Source: Candidatus Eiseniibacteriota bacterium (GTDB taxonomy: Bacteria > Eisenbacteria > RBG-16-71-46 > CAIMUX01). From it: a stretch of 64,000 nt of DNA. The position numbers and the translations under genes are program-made. The notes under the pieces are model-generated. The model ran no database searches. It was not told where the DNA came from and saw nothing but the letters and a program-made list of their open reading frames with translations. The DNA is taken from the NCBI GenBank assembly GCA_016712505.1, contig JADJQY010000002.1:372001-436000 (forward strand), read 5' to 3'. Within the stretch, counting starts at the first letter, position 1. The number at the start of each line of letters is the position of its first letter. This document shows positions 18,445 to 27,550 of the stretch, one piece after another.

Positions 18445-19151
18445 GGCTTCGGCTCGAGCGGCTTTCGACCCACCGCGAGGAAGTTCCAGCTCTCGGTCGT
18501 GTCGCAGTAGATCCGATCGAGCAGCATCGCGGCGGCCTGCACCAGGAGGTAGAGCGGCTTGACCACGATCTGCAGGCCGAAACGATCGAAGTGGGCCAGG
18601 AAATAGCAGAACCGTGCTCCGGCAGTGACGAAGTAGCCCGCCATCGGGCGGATCTCGACGATCTCGAACCCCACCTTGCGGTAGAGATGGGCCAGCCCGT
18701 AGCGAGTGAACCGATAGTAGTCGTACGGAATCTCGTGCTCGTTCCAGATGTGTGGAGCGGTGAGGATGAGATGGCCGCCGGGGGCGAGCACGCGATAGGC
18801 CTCGCGCAGGAGCTGCTCCGGTTCGGGCACATGCTCGAGCACCTGAAAGGAGAGGGCGGTATCGAAGACGCGATCGCGAAACGGGAGCGTGAGGGCGCTG
18901 CCGAACACCTGCACATGCCCGGCCGGATGGAACATCCCGGGGTGATCGATCCCCCAGATCGAGTCCACCTGCCGGTCGAAGAGCGGTCGGAGCGGTTGCT
19001 CACCGCAGCCGATGTCGATCGCCCGCCCGCGCGCCAGGTGGGCCACGCTGGCCACCTGCTTTCGGCCGATCCGCCAGACCAGCCAGTTCTTGCTCCAGAG
19101 CGAGAACGGATTGCCGACCGTCTGATCGCGCGCGGTCCGCCCGCGACTCAT
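18441..19151 (-). CDS. Class I SAM-dependent methyltransferase
   Basis: A 236-residue methyltransferase. Motif I is AIDIGCGEQPLRPLF, motif II acidic residue lies in IWGIDHPGMFH, and FDTALSFQVLEHVPEPEQLL followed by VLAPGGHLILTAPHIW are the usual motifs IV-V of the UbiE/Methyltransf_11 group. The C-terminal part has hydrophobic stretches (IVVKPLYLLVQAAAMLL) that could attach it to the membrane. Position between a DegT aminotransferase and a glycosyltransferase suggests a sugar or lipid-linked glycan substrate, but this is only context. It overlaps the next gene by four bases. Confidence 0.82.
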   Translation of the reverse strand: MSRGRTARDQTVGNPFSLWSKNWLVWRIGRKQVASVAHLARGRAIDIGCGEQPLRPLFDRQVDSIWGIDHPGMFHPAGHVQVFGSALTLPFRDRVFDTALSFQVLEHVPEPEQLLREAYRVLAPGGHLILTAPHIWNEHEIPYDYYRFTRYGLAHLYRKVGFEIVEIRPMAGYFVTAGARFCYFLAHFDRFGLQIVVKPLYLLVQAAAMLLDRIYCDTTESWNFLAVGRKPLEPKP

Positions 19152-19174
19152 CGCCCGGCCCCCAACCGCGCCGG

Positions 19175-19247
19175 GGTCACCGCGCGAACTCCAGTCGCGC
19201 CACAGGTCACCGCGCGAGTTCCAGCCGCGCCACAGGTCACCGCGCGG
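19175..19247. repeat. 30-bp tandem repeat covering the 3' end of the DegT gene
   Basis: Two nearly identical 30-base units, GGTCACCGCGCGA followed by ACTCCAGTCGCGCCACA (second copy has two differences), lie at 19175-19204 and 19205-19234, and a third partial copy at 19235-19247 contains the stop codon of the aminotransferase gene. The array thus looks like repeated duplication of the gene end into the 85-base intergenic space before the methyltransferase. Confidence 0.8.
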
Positions 19248-20439
19248 CGGCCTCGAGCACCTTCCGCACCGCGGCGAAGGTGTCCTCGATATCCTCTTCG
19301 GTCATCCGGGTCGAAAAGGGGAGGCTCAAGGTGCGCTCGCTGATCCGGTCAGAGACCGGAAGCTGCCCCGGCCGGTAGCCGTAGGTCTCGCGGTAGTAGG
19401 GATGGACGTGGACCGCGCGGTAGTGGATTCCGGTCCCGATGTTCTCCTTGTGCAGCGCCATCATCACCTCGTCGCGGTCCATCCGGAGCTTCTCGGTCTG
19501 CACCTCGACGATGAAGAGATGGTAGGCATGCCGGTCGCCCGGGCGGATTTCCGGGGGGAGATCGAGCGGCAAATCGCCGAAGGCCGCCAGGTACCGGTCC
19601 CAGAGACGCCGCCGCTTCTCCCAGTTCTCCTCGACCCGGGCAAGCTGGTGCAGCCCAATCGATGCCTGCAGGTCCATCATGTTGTACTTGAAGCCGGGGA
19701 AGACCACCTCGTAGTGCTTGTACCCCTGGTCGGAGTACCGCTTCCAGGCGTCCTTCGACATCCCGTGGAGCCCGGCCACCTTGATCCAGGCTGCCAGCTC
19801 CTCGTCCTGGGTGGTGACCATCCCCCCTTCGCCGGTGATCACATTCTTCGTCACGTAGAAGCTGAAGGCGGTGGCGTCGGCGATCGTGCCCACCTTTCGT
19901 CCCTGGTGGACCGTCTCGATCGCGTGGGCCGCGTCCTCGAGTAGCTTGATTCCCCGCGGACGGGCGATCGCCTCCAGGGCCGTCATGTCGGCCGGGCGCC
20001 CGGCGAAGTGCACCGGCACGATCACCCGGGTCTTCTCGGTGATTGCCGCCTCGACCGCCTTCGGATCGATCAGCATCGTGCCCGGCTCGCAGTCGACCAG
20101 GACCGGCGTCGCCCCCACATGGATGACCGAGTTCGCCGTGGCCACGAAGGTCATGCTCGGCACGATCACCTCATCGCCCGGCTTGACCCCCAGGGCGATC
20201 ATGCCGAGGTGGAGACCGGCGGTGCAGGAGGAGAGGGCGACGGCATGTTGCGCGCCGACGTAACGTCGGAACTCCTCCTCGAAGCGCGCGACCTTCGGTC
20301 CGGTGCCGATCCAGCCGGTCTTCAAGGTTGCCATCACCTCGTCGATCTCGGGCTGCTGCAGGTCGGGACTGCCGAAGACGAGGTAGCTCTCCCGGACCGG
20401 GCGTCCGCCGTCGATGGCCAGGCGAGGATCGATGCTCAT
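19237..20439 (-). CDS. DegT/DnrJ/EryC1/StrS-type sugar aminotransferase
   Basis: PLP-dependent enzymes of this family aminate nucleotide-linked keto sugars for surface polysaccharides. The 400-residue protein shows GDEVIVPSMTFVATANSVIHVG, the aspartate region VDCEPGTMLIDPKAVEAAI, PVHFAGRPADM, IKLLEDAAHAIET, and the cofactor lysine region AFSFYVTKNVITGEGGMV (Lys in the TK-N motif). The C-terminal part has IGTGIHYRAVHVHPYYRETYG, typical of the family. The ATG has AAGGAG six bases upstream. It lies within a minus-strand locus with a flippase and glycosyltransferase, supporting a role in making an amino-sugar for an exported glycan. Confidence 0.93.
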   Translation of the reverse strand: MSIDPRLAIDGGRPVRESYLVFGSPDLQQPEIDEVMATLKTGWIGTGPKVARFEEEFRRYVGAQHAVALSSCTAGLHLGMIALGVKPGDEVIVPSMTFVATANSVIHVGATPVLVDCEPGTMLIDPKAVEAAITEKTRVIVPVHFAGRPADMTALEAIARPRGIKLLEDAAHAIETVHQGRKVGTIADATAFSFYVTKNVITGEGGMVTTQDEELAAWIKVAGLHGMSKDAWKRYSDQGYKHYEVVFPGFKYNMMDLQASIGLHQLARVEENWEKRRRLWDRYLAAFGDLPLDLPPEIRPGDRHAYHLFIVEVQTEKLRMDRDEVMMALHKENIGTGIHYRAVHVHPYYRETYGYRPGQLPVSDRISERTLSLPFSTRMTEEDIEDTFAAVRKVLEAAAR

Positions 20440-20514
20440 GAGCTCCTTTCCGCGGGTCTGTGATCCGCGTGCAAAGCGGTGATGCGAGACGCTACAACGT
20501 CGGCCCGCCCCGGC

Positions 20515-21474
20515 TCAACCTTTCGCGCGGAACCGTTCGAGCAGCGCGTGCAGCGCGCCGCGCGTCTCCCAGATCTCGAATTGGACCCGTTGCCCGCCCA
20601 GTCCCTCCTTGAACTCCTCGACCGATGCGTGTCCTCCGCTGGGCAGAAAGTCGTACCACCGGGCGCCGGCGCGGATCGCCGCCTGGATCGACTCGATCTG
20701 GAGCAGGACGTTCGGCCGCAGCGTGCGTTCATCCGGGTCGAAGTAGCCCGCGAGGTAGTGCACCTTGTCGAACGCGCGGAGGGTGAACGCACCCCCGAGC
20801 AGACGCCCTTCATGGCGGGCCACGGTGAAGCGCGTGACGCCGCCCAGCTCGGACACCAGGCCGCGATAGAACTCCGGTGGATAGACGAAGCGCGGCCGTC
20901 CGCCCCAGCGGGCGAACGAGGCCAGGTAAAGCGCGTAGACCGCGTCGACATCCTCCGGTGCGCGGCTCTCCTCGATCACCACCCCCTTCTTGCCCAGACG
21001 ACGCACGTCGTTCCGCTTTCCGGTCGAGAGCACCTCGTCCCAGTACTGCGCTTCGGTCGCCGGTAGCTCGAGCAGATGGGTGGCGTCGGGTGTCCGCTCC
21101 ACCCTTCCGTTCGGCGCCTCCGCGGGGTGGGACGCTTCCGGCGCGGCGAACGGATTGGTGGTCCAGCGGAGCGAATGGCCTCCCAGCCCTGCCAGGCGGG
21201 CGGCGTCCGTCGCCTCGATGCCCGCGGCGGGAATCGGTCCGCCGTAAAGAAAGGGGAATGAGCTGTGGAGCGTGGTCAGGAGTCCTCCGGCCCGCCTCCA
21301 GGCGAAGAGCGGCAGATGGCGCGTCATCCCCCGGTGCTCGATCTCGCGGCTCCGATCCTCCAGCCGGGGGAAGATCCCGGTGACGAACCGCGCCCAGCAG
21401 CGGGTGTGGAAGAGCGTCGCCTCGTCGTGCGCCGAGAGCGCGTCATCCCAGAGATCGAGTGCCGCCTCGCTCAC
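20515..21474 (-). CDS. FemAB/GNAT-fold aminoacyl- or acyltransferase-like protein
   Basis: A 319-residue protein of the FemAB-related GNAT superfamily (Acetyltransf_6 type). The second half has the diagnostic segments GKRNDVRRLGKKGVVIEES, RFTVARHEGRLLGGAFTLRA and HYLAGYFDPDERTLRPNVLL, followed by GARWYDFLPSGGHASVEEFK. Close relatives are found in exopolysaccharide and PEP-CTERM loci, where the exact substrate is unknown; others add amino acids to peptidoglycan bridges. Context with flippase, aminotransferase and methyltransferase favours modification of a surface glycan precursor. The start is GTG. Downstream, 75 bases separate it from the DegT gene. Confidence 0.75.
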   Translation of the reverse strand: MSEAALDLWDDALSAHDEATLFHTRCWARFVTGIFPRLEDRSREIEHRGMTRHLPLFAWRRAGGLLTTLHSSFPFLYGGPIPAAGIEATDAARLAGLGGHSLRWTTNPFAAPEASHPAEAPNGRVERTPDATHLLELPATEAQYWDEVLSTGKRNDVRRLGKKGVVIEESRAPEDVDAVYALYLASFARWGGRPRFVYPPEFYRGLVSELGGVTRFTVARHEGRLLGGAFTLRAFDKVHYLAGYFDPDERTLRPNVLLQIESIQAAIRAGARWYDFLPSGGHASVEEFKEGLGGQRVQFEIWETRGALHALLERFRAKG

Positions 21475-21520
21475 GCTGCCTCTTCTCTCATGCTGCCGCT
21501 TGCCTCACCGGCCGGCCGCC

Positions 21521-22867
21521 TCATGGCTGCGTCCCGCCGCGACGCGGGCGCATCCGGGAGAGGGCCGAGCGAACCAGGGACAGATCTTCCCCGCGGGGCA
21601 CGAGCAGGCGATCGGGCGAAACGCCGCTCACCTTCCAGAAGACCGCCATGAGAAAGAGCGTCTGCCAGACATAGGCCGCGGTCGAGGCCCAGGCCGCGCC
21701 GACGATCCCCAGGCGGGGGATCAGGAGGAGGTCGAGTCCCAGATTGATCACGAAGGCGCTGCCCAGGGCGAAGGTCTGCGGGATCCGGACACCGCGGCCC
21801 GACAGATCGCCCGAGAGGAGTCGGGAGAGGCTCAGGATCGCCACGCCCGGGAGCAGGATGCGAAAGGCCGGGAGCGCCGGTTCGAAGGCGCTGGAATAGA
21901 AGAGTCGGACCAGGAACCCTCCCAGGACCCAGAGGCCGATCCCGGCGACGATCACGAAGAGGAACGTGAAGCGACAGGCCGCCGCGGTGAGCCGGTTCGC
22001 CTCCGCCGGGGCCGAGGCCGAGACGCGGGGGAAGAGAACCAGATGGATCGACTGTGAAATCATGGTCAGCTTCTCCGCCAGGAGCACCGCGATCGAGTAG
22101 AACCCCTGCGCTTCCAGTCCCACCATCCGGGTGACCAGCACCTGATCGAAGCGATAGGTGAACTGTGCGAAGAAGACGCCGACATGTCCCTTCAGGCCAT
22201 AGACCACGCTCTCGCGGGCCAGGGCCGGAGAGAGTTCGAGCCGCTCCTCGCCCAGGCTCCGCCGGAGCAGCACGCCGCCCGCCACCACGAAGACCGCCGC
22301 GCTCCCCAGATAGGCCGCCACCGCCCAGAGGGCGCTCTTGAGCGGGGTGAAGAGCACCAGCAGGAGGAGCGCCAGGAGCACCAGGTTCGAAACCACCTGC
22401 AACAGGTTGTAGCGCTCGATCCGTTCCTGTCCGAGCAGCGTCGCGACCACGAACGCCTTGAGCAACTGCAACGGAACCGCGGCCGCCGAGAGGGTCAGGA
22501 CCTGGGCGAAGAGCGCGCTCGGTTCCTTCTGGACCGCGGGGGAGAGGAGCAGGTAGAGCGGCGTGGCGAGGAGCCCGATGCCCAGGGACCAGGCGATCGA
22601 GTTTCCCAGGACCGCCCGGAGCGGCGCCTTCCGCCCGGCCAGGTAGTAGGTGTGCGCCGCATCGACCGAGAGCAGGGCGCTGGTTGCCCAGAGACCGGCG
22701 AAGGCCAGCGCGGCCGAGTACGCCCCCTGCCCCTCCGGACCCAGCCGTCGTGCGACCAGGATCGAGATCGGGATGTTGATCAGGGTGACCAGGACGCGCG
22801 TGAGAAAGGTCCAGGCGCTCTGGCGGAAGAAGCTCAGGCGCGTCTCCTCGATCGGCGCCTGAGCCAT
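21521..22867 (-). CDS. Polysaccharide flippase, Wzx/MATE-like (MOP superfamily)
   Basis: A 448-residue inner-membrane protein with 12-14 hydrophobic helices and no soluble domain. The first segment SAWTFLTRVLVTLINIPISILVARRLGPEGQGAYSAAL is typical of O-antigen translocases (RLGPEGQG motif; quoted here as two contiguous parts of the N-terminus, residues 14-50). It would move undecaprenyl-linked oligosaccharide units across the inner membrane. It lies directly downstream of ppiD (21 bases) and upstream of the FemAB-like gene, so it probably belongs to the same minus-strand unit. Confidence 0.82.
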   Translation of the reverse strand: MAQAPIEETRLSFFRQSAWTFLTRVLVTLINIPISILVARRLGPEGQGAYSAALAFAGLWATSALLSVDAAHTYYLAGRKAPLRAVLGNSIAWSLGIGLLATPLYLLLSPAVQKEPSALFAQVLTLSAAAVPLQLLKAFVVATLLGQERIERYNLLQVVSNLVLLALLLLVLFTPLKSALWAVAAYLGSAAVFVVAGGVLLRRSLGEERLELSPALARESVVYGLKGHVGVFFAQFTYRFDQVLVTRMVGLEAQGFYSIAVLLAEKLTMISQSIHLVLFPRVSASAPAEANRLTAAACRFTFLFVIVAGIGLWVLGGFLVRLFYSSAFEPALPAFRILLPGVAILSLSRLLSGDLSGRGVRIPQTFALGSAFVINLGLDLLLIPRLGIVGAAWASTAAYVWQTLFLMAVFWKVSGVSPDRLLVPRGEDLSLVRSALSRMRPRRGGTQP

Positions 22868-22888
22868 TCCCTGGAAATCGGCGTCCCC

Positions 22889-24694
22889 CTACTGATAGGT
22901 GCCGTAGCGGAAGTCCTCGATCTTGGCGTTCGCCTGAAGGGCTTCCATCCAGGCGGTGACCGCCTCGTTCTGACGCTGTTGCATCAGGCGCCCGCGGAGC
23001 ATCTCCTTCTGCGCCTCGAACGCGCCGCGCTCCGCATCGACCCGCTCCGTGACCTGCGCCACCACCGCGCCGCGGGCGGTGCGGATCACCTTCGGTACGA
23101 CGCCCAGCGATGAGCCGAAGAGCGAACCGAGGAGCGCGGGGTCGCGCCCGATGCCGGCGACGAAGCCGGAGCGGGTGATCTGATCTGCCGTCTGGTAGAC
23201 CCAGGTCGGGTCAGCCTTGGCGATCGTCTCGAGCGGCTCACCCGCCTGCGCGCGCGGCAGGATCGATTGCGCGGCCTGCGCCGCCTGATCGACCTTGAGC
23301 GAGTCGGCCACGGTCTGACGGACGCGATCCTGGACCTCGGTGAAGTCGGGGAGGCGCCGCGCGGTCTTCTTGGTCAGCCGGGCCACGACCCAGCTGTCGG
23401 TCCGCTCGTAGGGGGGACTGATCGCCCCCTCCTCGTTCGCGAACGCCCAGTTCTGCAGCTCGGGGAACGAGCCGATGCCCGAGATGAATCCCTTCTGGCG
23501 GAACGCGCCGGTATCCTTGATCGGCAGGCGCATCTCCTGCGCCACCTGGGCGAAGTCACGCTTGGCCACCTCGGAGCGGAAATCGAGCGCCTGCTGCCGC
23601 AGCGCCTCCAGCGTCTCCACCGTGGCGCGGATCGGCAGGTAGAGATCGGCCAGACGCACCTGCATGCTGCCCGCCTCCTCCTTGCGCTCCTCCACCCGGA
23701 TGCAGTGGAACCCGCCCGGCTCGACCAGGAGATCGCTCATCTGCCCCACCGGCAGGGTGCGAGCCGCCTCGCGCACGGCGGGGGAGAGCGGCTCGACCGC
23801 GATCCAGGTCGCGGTGGGACCGCCGCGCTGATTGGCCGGAGCCTCGGTGTAGGCATCGACCACCACGAGGAAGTCTTCGCCCTCCCGCACCTCCTGAAGC
23901 GCATCCCGCATCTGCTGCGCGATGGCCAGCGAGTCGACATCGGTCGTCTTCTTCGGGATGCTCACGAACTGCAAGGTCGCCTGGGGGGGCGTCTCGAAGG
24001 TCTTCTTGTGCGCCTGGTAGTAGCGCTCCAGATCCGACTGGCTGATCGCGGTGGCGTCGACGGCGAACTTCTCCGCCGGAACCAGCAGGTAGTTGATCTT
24101 GAGCTTGTCGTTCTGCATCCGGAAGGCGTCCCACAGCTCGGCATCGCCGACCATGGCCGAACCCATCACCACCTGCTGCAGCTTGGTGGCGGGGATCCCG
24201 GAGCGCGCCTGCGCCTCGAGCATCCGCAGCGTGTTGTCGTCCAGGGAGCGGATCGCCGCCTGGTACTTCGAAATGTCGAACTGGCCATTGGTCATGAAGC
24301 TCGGATTGCTCATCACGTCCGGCTGGGGGGAGTTGAGCACCGCGGCCACCACTTCCTCGTCGCTCGCGGTCAGCCCGAGGCGCTTCGCCTCCTCGTCGAT
24401 CAAGGCCTGTTGGACCAGGCTGGTCCAGGTATTGGACCGAAAGGTCAGCTCGGTGCGTTCGTCGATCTCCGTCCCGCCCTGCTGCTGATAGCGCAGCCGC
24501 TGCTGCTGGACGAGCTGTTCATAGAGCGCTCCGGAAATCGGCACGCCGTTCACGCGCCCGATTTCGTTCCCGGTCGGCCCGCCCTGATTCCCCATCTGGA
24601 ACTCCGCCCCCCAGGCGAAGAACATCAGGAGGATGAAGGCCACGACGGTGATCCAGAGGACCGTCTTGGTTTTCTTTCTCAGTTCATCGAACAT
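22889..24694 (-). CDS. PpiD/SurA-like membrane-anchored peptidyl-prolyl isomerase chaperone
   Basis: A 601-residue protein with a cytoplasmic start MFDELRKKTKTVLW, one transmembrane helix (VAFILLMFFAWGAEF), a SurA_N-type chaperone domain (residues 35-220; IGRVNGVPISGALYEQLVQ, LIDEEAKRLGLTASDEEVV), a parvulin-like domain (about 245-375; PQATLQFVSIPKK, GQMSDLLVEPGGFHCIRVEE) and a second, weaker parvulin-like repeat (about 380-600). PpiD assists folding of exported and outer-membrane proteins in the periplasm. ATG 24694 was chosen over an in-frame start 38 codons upstream because the latter region is not protein-like and the promoter lies within it. Confidence 0.88.
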   Translation of the reverse strand: MFDELRKKTKTVLWITVVAFILLMFFAWGAEFQMGNQGGPTGNEIGRVNGVPISGALYEQLVQQQRLRYQQQGGTEIDERTELTFRSNTWTSLVQQALIDEEAKRLGLTASDEEVVAAVLNSPQPDVMSNPSFMTNGQFDISKYQAAIRSLDDNTLRMLEAQARSGIPATKLQQVVMGSAMVGDAELWDAFRMQNDKLKINYLLVPAEKFAVDATAISQSDLERYYQAHKKTFETPPQATLQFVSIPKKTTDVDSLAIAQQMRDALQEVREGEDFLVVVDAYTEAPANQRGGPTATWIAVEPLSPAVREAARTLPVGQMSDLLVEPGGFHCIRVEERKEEAGSMQVRLADLYLPIRATVETLEALRQQALDFRSEVAKRDFAQVAQEMRLPIKDTGAFRQKGFISGIGSFPELQNWAFANEEGAISPPYERTDSWVVARLTKKTARRLPDFTEVQDRVRQTVADSLKVDQAAQAAQSILPRAQAGEPLETIAKADPTWVYQTADQITRSGFVAGIGRDPALLGSLFGSSLGVVPKVIRTARGAVVAQVTERVDAERGAFEAQKEMLRGRLMQQRQNEAVTAWMEALQANAKIEDFRYGTYQ

Positions 24695-24780
24695 CGCATC
24701 TCCCTTGAGACTGGCCCTCACGCACCGCGATCCGGGGCGCCCCGGATCCGCCTGACCCTGGGCGGCTCGGCGAAGCGCGC

Positions 24781-24810
24781 AGTCTAGCAAGAGTCCGCGC
24801 GGCCTCACAA
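24781..24810 (-). promoter_or_regulatory. Sigma70-like promoter of ppiD and the downstream envelope genes
   Basis: On the minus strand TTGTGA (24810-24805) and TAGACT (24786-24781) are 18 bases apart, giving a leader of about 80 bases to the ppiD start at 24694. It is back to back with the promoter proposed for the CNNM/CorC gene. Confidence 0.4.
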
Positions 24811-24848
24811 CAGCTTGCGCCGCCCGGGGGGACCTCGGGGGACGGCGG

Positions 24849-24877
24849 TTGACCCCGGCCGCTCCCCTCCGTAAGCT
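24849..24877 (+). promoter_or_regulatory. Sigma70-like promoter of the CNNM/CorC pair
   Basis: TTGACC (24849-24854) and TAAGCT (24872-24877) are separated by 17 bases, about 28 bases upstream of the ATG at 24905. There is little room for a ribosome binding site and none is visible, so translation may begin on a short leader. Confidence 0.45.
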
Positions 24878-24904
24878 GCCGCCCGCGGGTCACCCCCCGC
24901 ATCT

Positions 24905-26215
24905 ATGGACTCAATCGGTCTGATGGTTCCGATCGTGGCCGGGCTCCTGTTGCTCTCGGCCTTCTTCTCCGGCTCCGAGGCCGCGCTCTTTTCGCTCGAC
25001 CGGGTTCAGCTCCGACGGCTGGAGCGGGACGGCCGGGCCAGCAGTCGCCGGGTCCTCCGCTTCCTCGTCCGACCCGACGACCTCCTGATCCTGATCCTCA
25101 CCGGGAACACCCTGGTCAACGTCGGCCTCTCGGTCATCGGCACCTCGCTCTGCATCCGGCTGTTCGGCGAGCGGGGGGTCGAGGTCGCCATCCTCATCGT
25201 GACCGTCTCGGTCCTCCTGGTCGGCGAGGTGACGCCCAAGACCGTCGCGGTCAACTTCCCCGAGCAGGTTGCCCGCCTGATCGCCTGGCCGCTGCGGACG
25301 ACTCGCTGGGTCCTCTATCCCTTCATCCTCATCGTGACCGCGGTGTCGAACCTCTGCCTCCGACTCCTCCGCCTCGACCGCGCCCTCCTCCGGCCCCCGC
25401 CGTTTCTCTCGCGGGGCGAACTCAACGTCCTGCTCACCGGCGCGGAGGGGATCATGACCGCTCACGAATCACGCCTGGTGCAGAACATCCTCGAGTTCTC
25501 GACCACCCGCGCCGCCGAGGTGATGACCCCGCGGGTCGACATGCTGGCCGCTCCCGAGTCGCTCGACCGTTCCGAGCTGCACGAGCTGGTGGTCGAGGCG
25601 AAGCACTCCCGCATCCCGATCTACCGCCGCACCATCGACGAGATCATCGGTTGGCTTCCGACGCGGGACTTCCTCCTTCACCCGGAGAAGCGTCCGGCGG
25701 AGCTGCTCCGACCGGTGGCGATCTACCCCGACACCGCGCTGGTCTCCCGCATCTTCTACGAGACGCAGAAGAACCGGCAGTCGCTCGCCATCGTGGTCAA
25801 CGAGTACGGCGAAACCGTGGGCCTCCTGACCCGCGAAGACCTGCTCGAGGAACTGGTGGGGGAGATCTACGACGAGTACGAGTCGCGCGAGGAGGCGCTG
25901 CTGGCCCTCGGCCCCGGGGTCTATTCCGCCGCCGGCCAGCTCAACCTCGAGGAGCTGAACCAGGCGCTCAAGCTCGAACTGCCGATCGAGGACGCCTACA
26001 CCTTGAACGGCTTCCTCACCGGTCTCTTCGGCGGCATTCCCAGGCGGGGCGAGACGATCGCCTTCGAAGGAGTGCAATTCACCATCAGCGAGGTGCTGCG
26101 CCACCGGATCCAGCGGTGCCTGATCCGCCTCCCCGAGCCGTTGCCGTTGCCGCCCGAGCCCCCGAGCGAGGCGGCGGCCGAACCGAACCGACCTGCGGGG
26201 GACGGATGGAACTGA
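24905..26215 (+). CDS. CNNM/CorC (HlyC-type) membrane protein with CBS domains, copy 1
   Basis: A 436-residue protein with the CNNM transmembrane domain (DUF21, residues 1-190: about four helices, LSAFFSGSEAALFSLDRVQL, VGEVTPKTVAVNFPEQVA), a tandem CBS pair (about 205-330; TTRAAEVMTPRVDMLA, RIPIYRRTIDEIIGWL, AIVVNEYGETVGLLTREDLL) and a CorC_HlyC cytosolic domain (about 345-415; LNGFLTGLFGGIPRRGETIA). Such proteins are linked to magnesium/cobalt efflux; the Mg-binding Ser/Glu region of the first helix (FSGSEAALFS) is present. It overlaps the second, homologous gene by ten bases. Confidence 0.9.
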   Translation: MDSIGLMVPIVAGLLLLSAFFSGSEAALFSLDRVQLRRLERDGRASSRRVLRFLVRPDDLLILILTGNTLVNVGLSVIGTSLCIRLFGERGVEVAILIVTVSVLLVGEVTPKTVAVNFPEQVARLIAWPLRTTRWVLYPFILIVTAVSNLCLRLLRLDRALLRPPPFLSRGELNVLLTGAEGIMTAHESRLVQNILEFSTTRAAEVMTPRVDMLAAPESLDRSELHELVVEAKHSRIPIYRRTIDEIIGWLPTRDFLLHPEKRPAELLRPVAIYPDTALVSRIFYETQKNRQSLAIVVNEYGETVGLLTREDLLEELVGEIYDEYESREEALLALGPGVYSAAGQLNLEELNQALKLELPIEDAYTLNGFLTGLFGGIPRRGETIAFEGVQFTISEVLRHRIQRCLIRLPEPLPLPPEPPSEAAAEPNRPAGDGWN

Positions 26216-27474
26216 CGCTCCTCAAGCTCCTCCTCTGCCTGTTCGGGCTTCTCCTCTCGGCCTACTTCTCCGCGGTCGAGATCTCGCTCCTTTCCGCCAA
26301 TCGCTGGAAGCTCCAGCAGGAGGCGCGGACCGGAAGCGCCGGCGCCCTGCTCGCGCTCGGACTCCTGAGGCAGCAGGAGCAGGTGATCGCCACCACGCTC
26401 GTCGGGGTCAACATCGCCAATCTCGCCACCGCTTCGATCGCCACCTCTCTCATCGAGGCGCGCTTCGGCGTGAGCTGGCAGTCGACCCTCCTCTCCACCG
26501 TGGTGATCACCTTCGTGATCCTGGTGGTCGGCGAGATCGTGCCCAAGGTGTACGGGAAGCAGATGGCCGACCGGCTACTCGTCCTCATGGCGCGGCCGGT
26601 GCTGGCCACCGAGCAACTCCTGCTCCCGATCACCGGGATCCTCCGGCTCTACCTGGCCGGCCTGATCCGCCTCTTCCGCCGCGCCCCGCGTCGCCCCGTT
26701 CTCACCCGCGAAGAACTGAAGAGCCTGGTCCACGAGGTGCGTAGCGACTCCGGCCCCGGCCGGAAGGAACAGCAGATGCTCCGCTCGATCCTCGACTTCG
26801 GCGAGACCACCGCTCGCGAGGTGATGGTGCCGATGACCGAGGTGATCGCGGTCGAGCGCGAGAGTTCAGTCGAGCTACTCCGCGCCCTGGTCAACCGCCA
26901 CGGCTTCACCCGGGTCCCGGTCTACGCCCGGCGGATCGACCGGGTGATCGGCCTGGTCAACATCTACGACCTGCTCTTCGATCCCGAGCCGAAGGACGAG
27001 CTGGCGACCTACATCCGCCCGGTCCTCCTCACGCCCGAGACCAAGCGGATCGACCGGCTGCTCTTCGAGATGCAGCGGGAGGGGCAGACCCTGGCCGTGG
27101 TCGTCTCGGAATTCGGCTCCTGCGTCGGAATTCTCACCGTCGAGGACATCGTCGAGGAGATCGTGGGGGAAATCGCCGAGGAACACGAGGTGGGGGTGAG
27201 AAAAATCCGCCGGGTGGCCCCGCGAACGTATGTGGTGAACGCCCTCACCGATGTCGATGACATCAACGAGCAGCTACTGTTGGAACTGCCCAAGGGGCGC
27301 TACGATACTGTCGCCGGCCTGGTCCTGACCCACTTCGGGCGGATCCCCCGCGAGGGGGAGAGCTTCGAGGTCGACCAGGTCCGGATCGAGGTCATCGACG
27401 TCCACGCCTTCGGGGTGCGCTCGGTCAAGCTCACCACCCCGATGCGCGCGGACGAGGTGGAGGCGGACGCCTGA
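26206..27474 (+). CDS. CNNM/CorC (HlyC-type) membrane protein with CBS domains, copy 2
   Basis: A 422-residue paralog of the preceding gene with the same three-domain layout: CNNM membrane domain (LSAYFSAVEISLLSANRWKL, VVGEIVPKVYGKQMADRLL), CBS pair (TTAREVMVPMTEVIAV, FTRVPVYARRIDRVIGLVNI, LAVVVSEFGSCVGILTVEDI) and CorC_HlyC domain (TVAGLVLTHFGRIPREGESF). In the first helix the FSGSE motif of copy 1 is FSAVE, a difference at the presumed ion site. ATG 26206 overlaps the previous stop; the frame is open much further upstream but that part is antisense-like shadow of copy 1. The two may form a heteromer. Confidence 0.9.
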   Translation: MELTLLKLLLCLFGLLLSAYFSAVEISLLSANRWKLQQEARTGSAGALLALGLLRQQEQVIATTLVGVNIANLATASIATSLIEARFGVSWQSTLLSTVVITFVILVVGEIVPKVYGKQMADRLLVLMARPVLATEQLLLPITGILRLYLAGLIRLFRRAPRRPVLTREELKSLVHEVRSDSGPGRKEQQMLRSILDFGETTAREVMVPMTEVIAVERESSVELLRALVNRHGFTRVPVYARRIDRVIGLVNIYDLLFDPEPKDELATYIRPVLLTPETKRIDRLLFEMQREGQTLAVVVSEFGSCVGILTVEDIVEEIVGEIAEEHEVGVRKIRRVAPRTYVVNALTDVDDINEQLLLELPKGRYDTVAGLVLTHFGRIPREGESFEVDQVRIEVIDVHAFGVRSVKLTTPMRADEVEADA

Positions 27475-27550
27475 TCGCCAGGGCGGATCACGGTTCAGGA
27501 CCGGCAGGAGAGGACGACCAACGGGGGCGGTCCACCGCCCAGGAGAAGCC

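Noticed and set aside
16555..18510. Open frame of 651 codons on the plus strand across the M1 peptidase and GT87 genes
   Set aside because: Low-complexity Arg/Gly/Glu composition typical of antisense GC-rich shadow; the minus-strand genes have clear domains.
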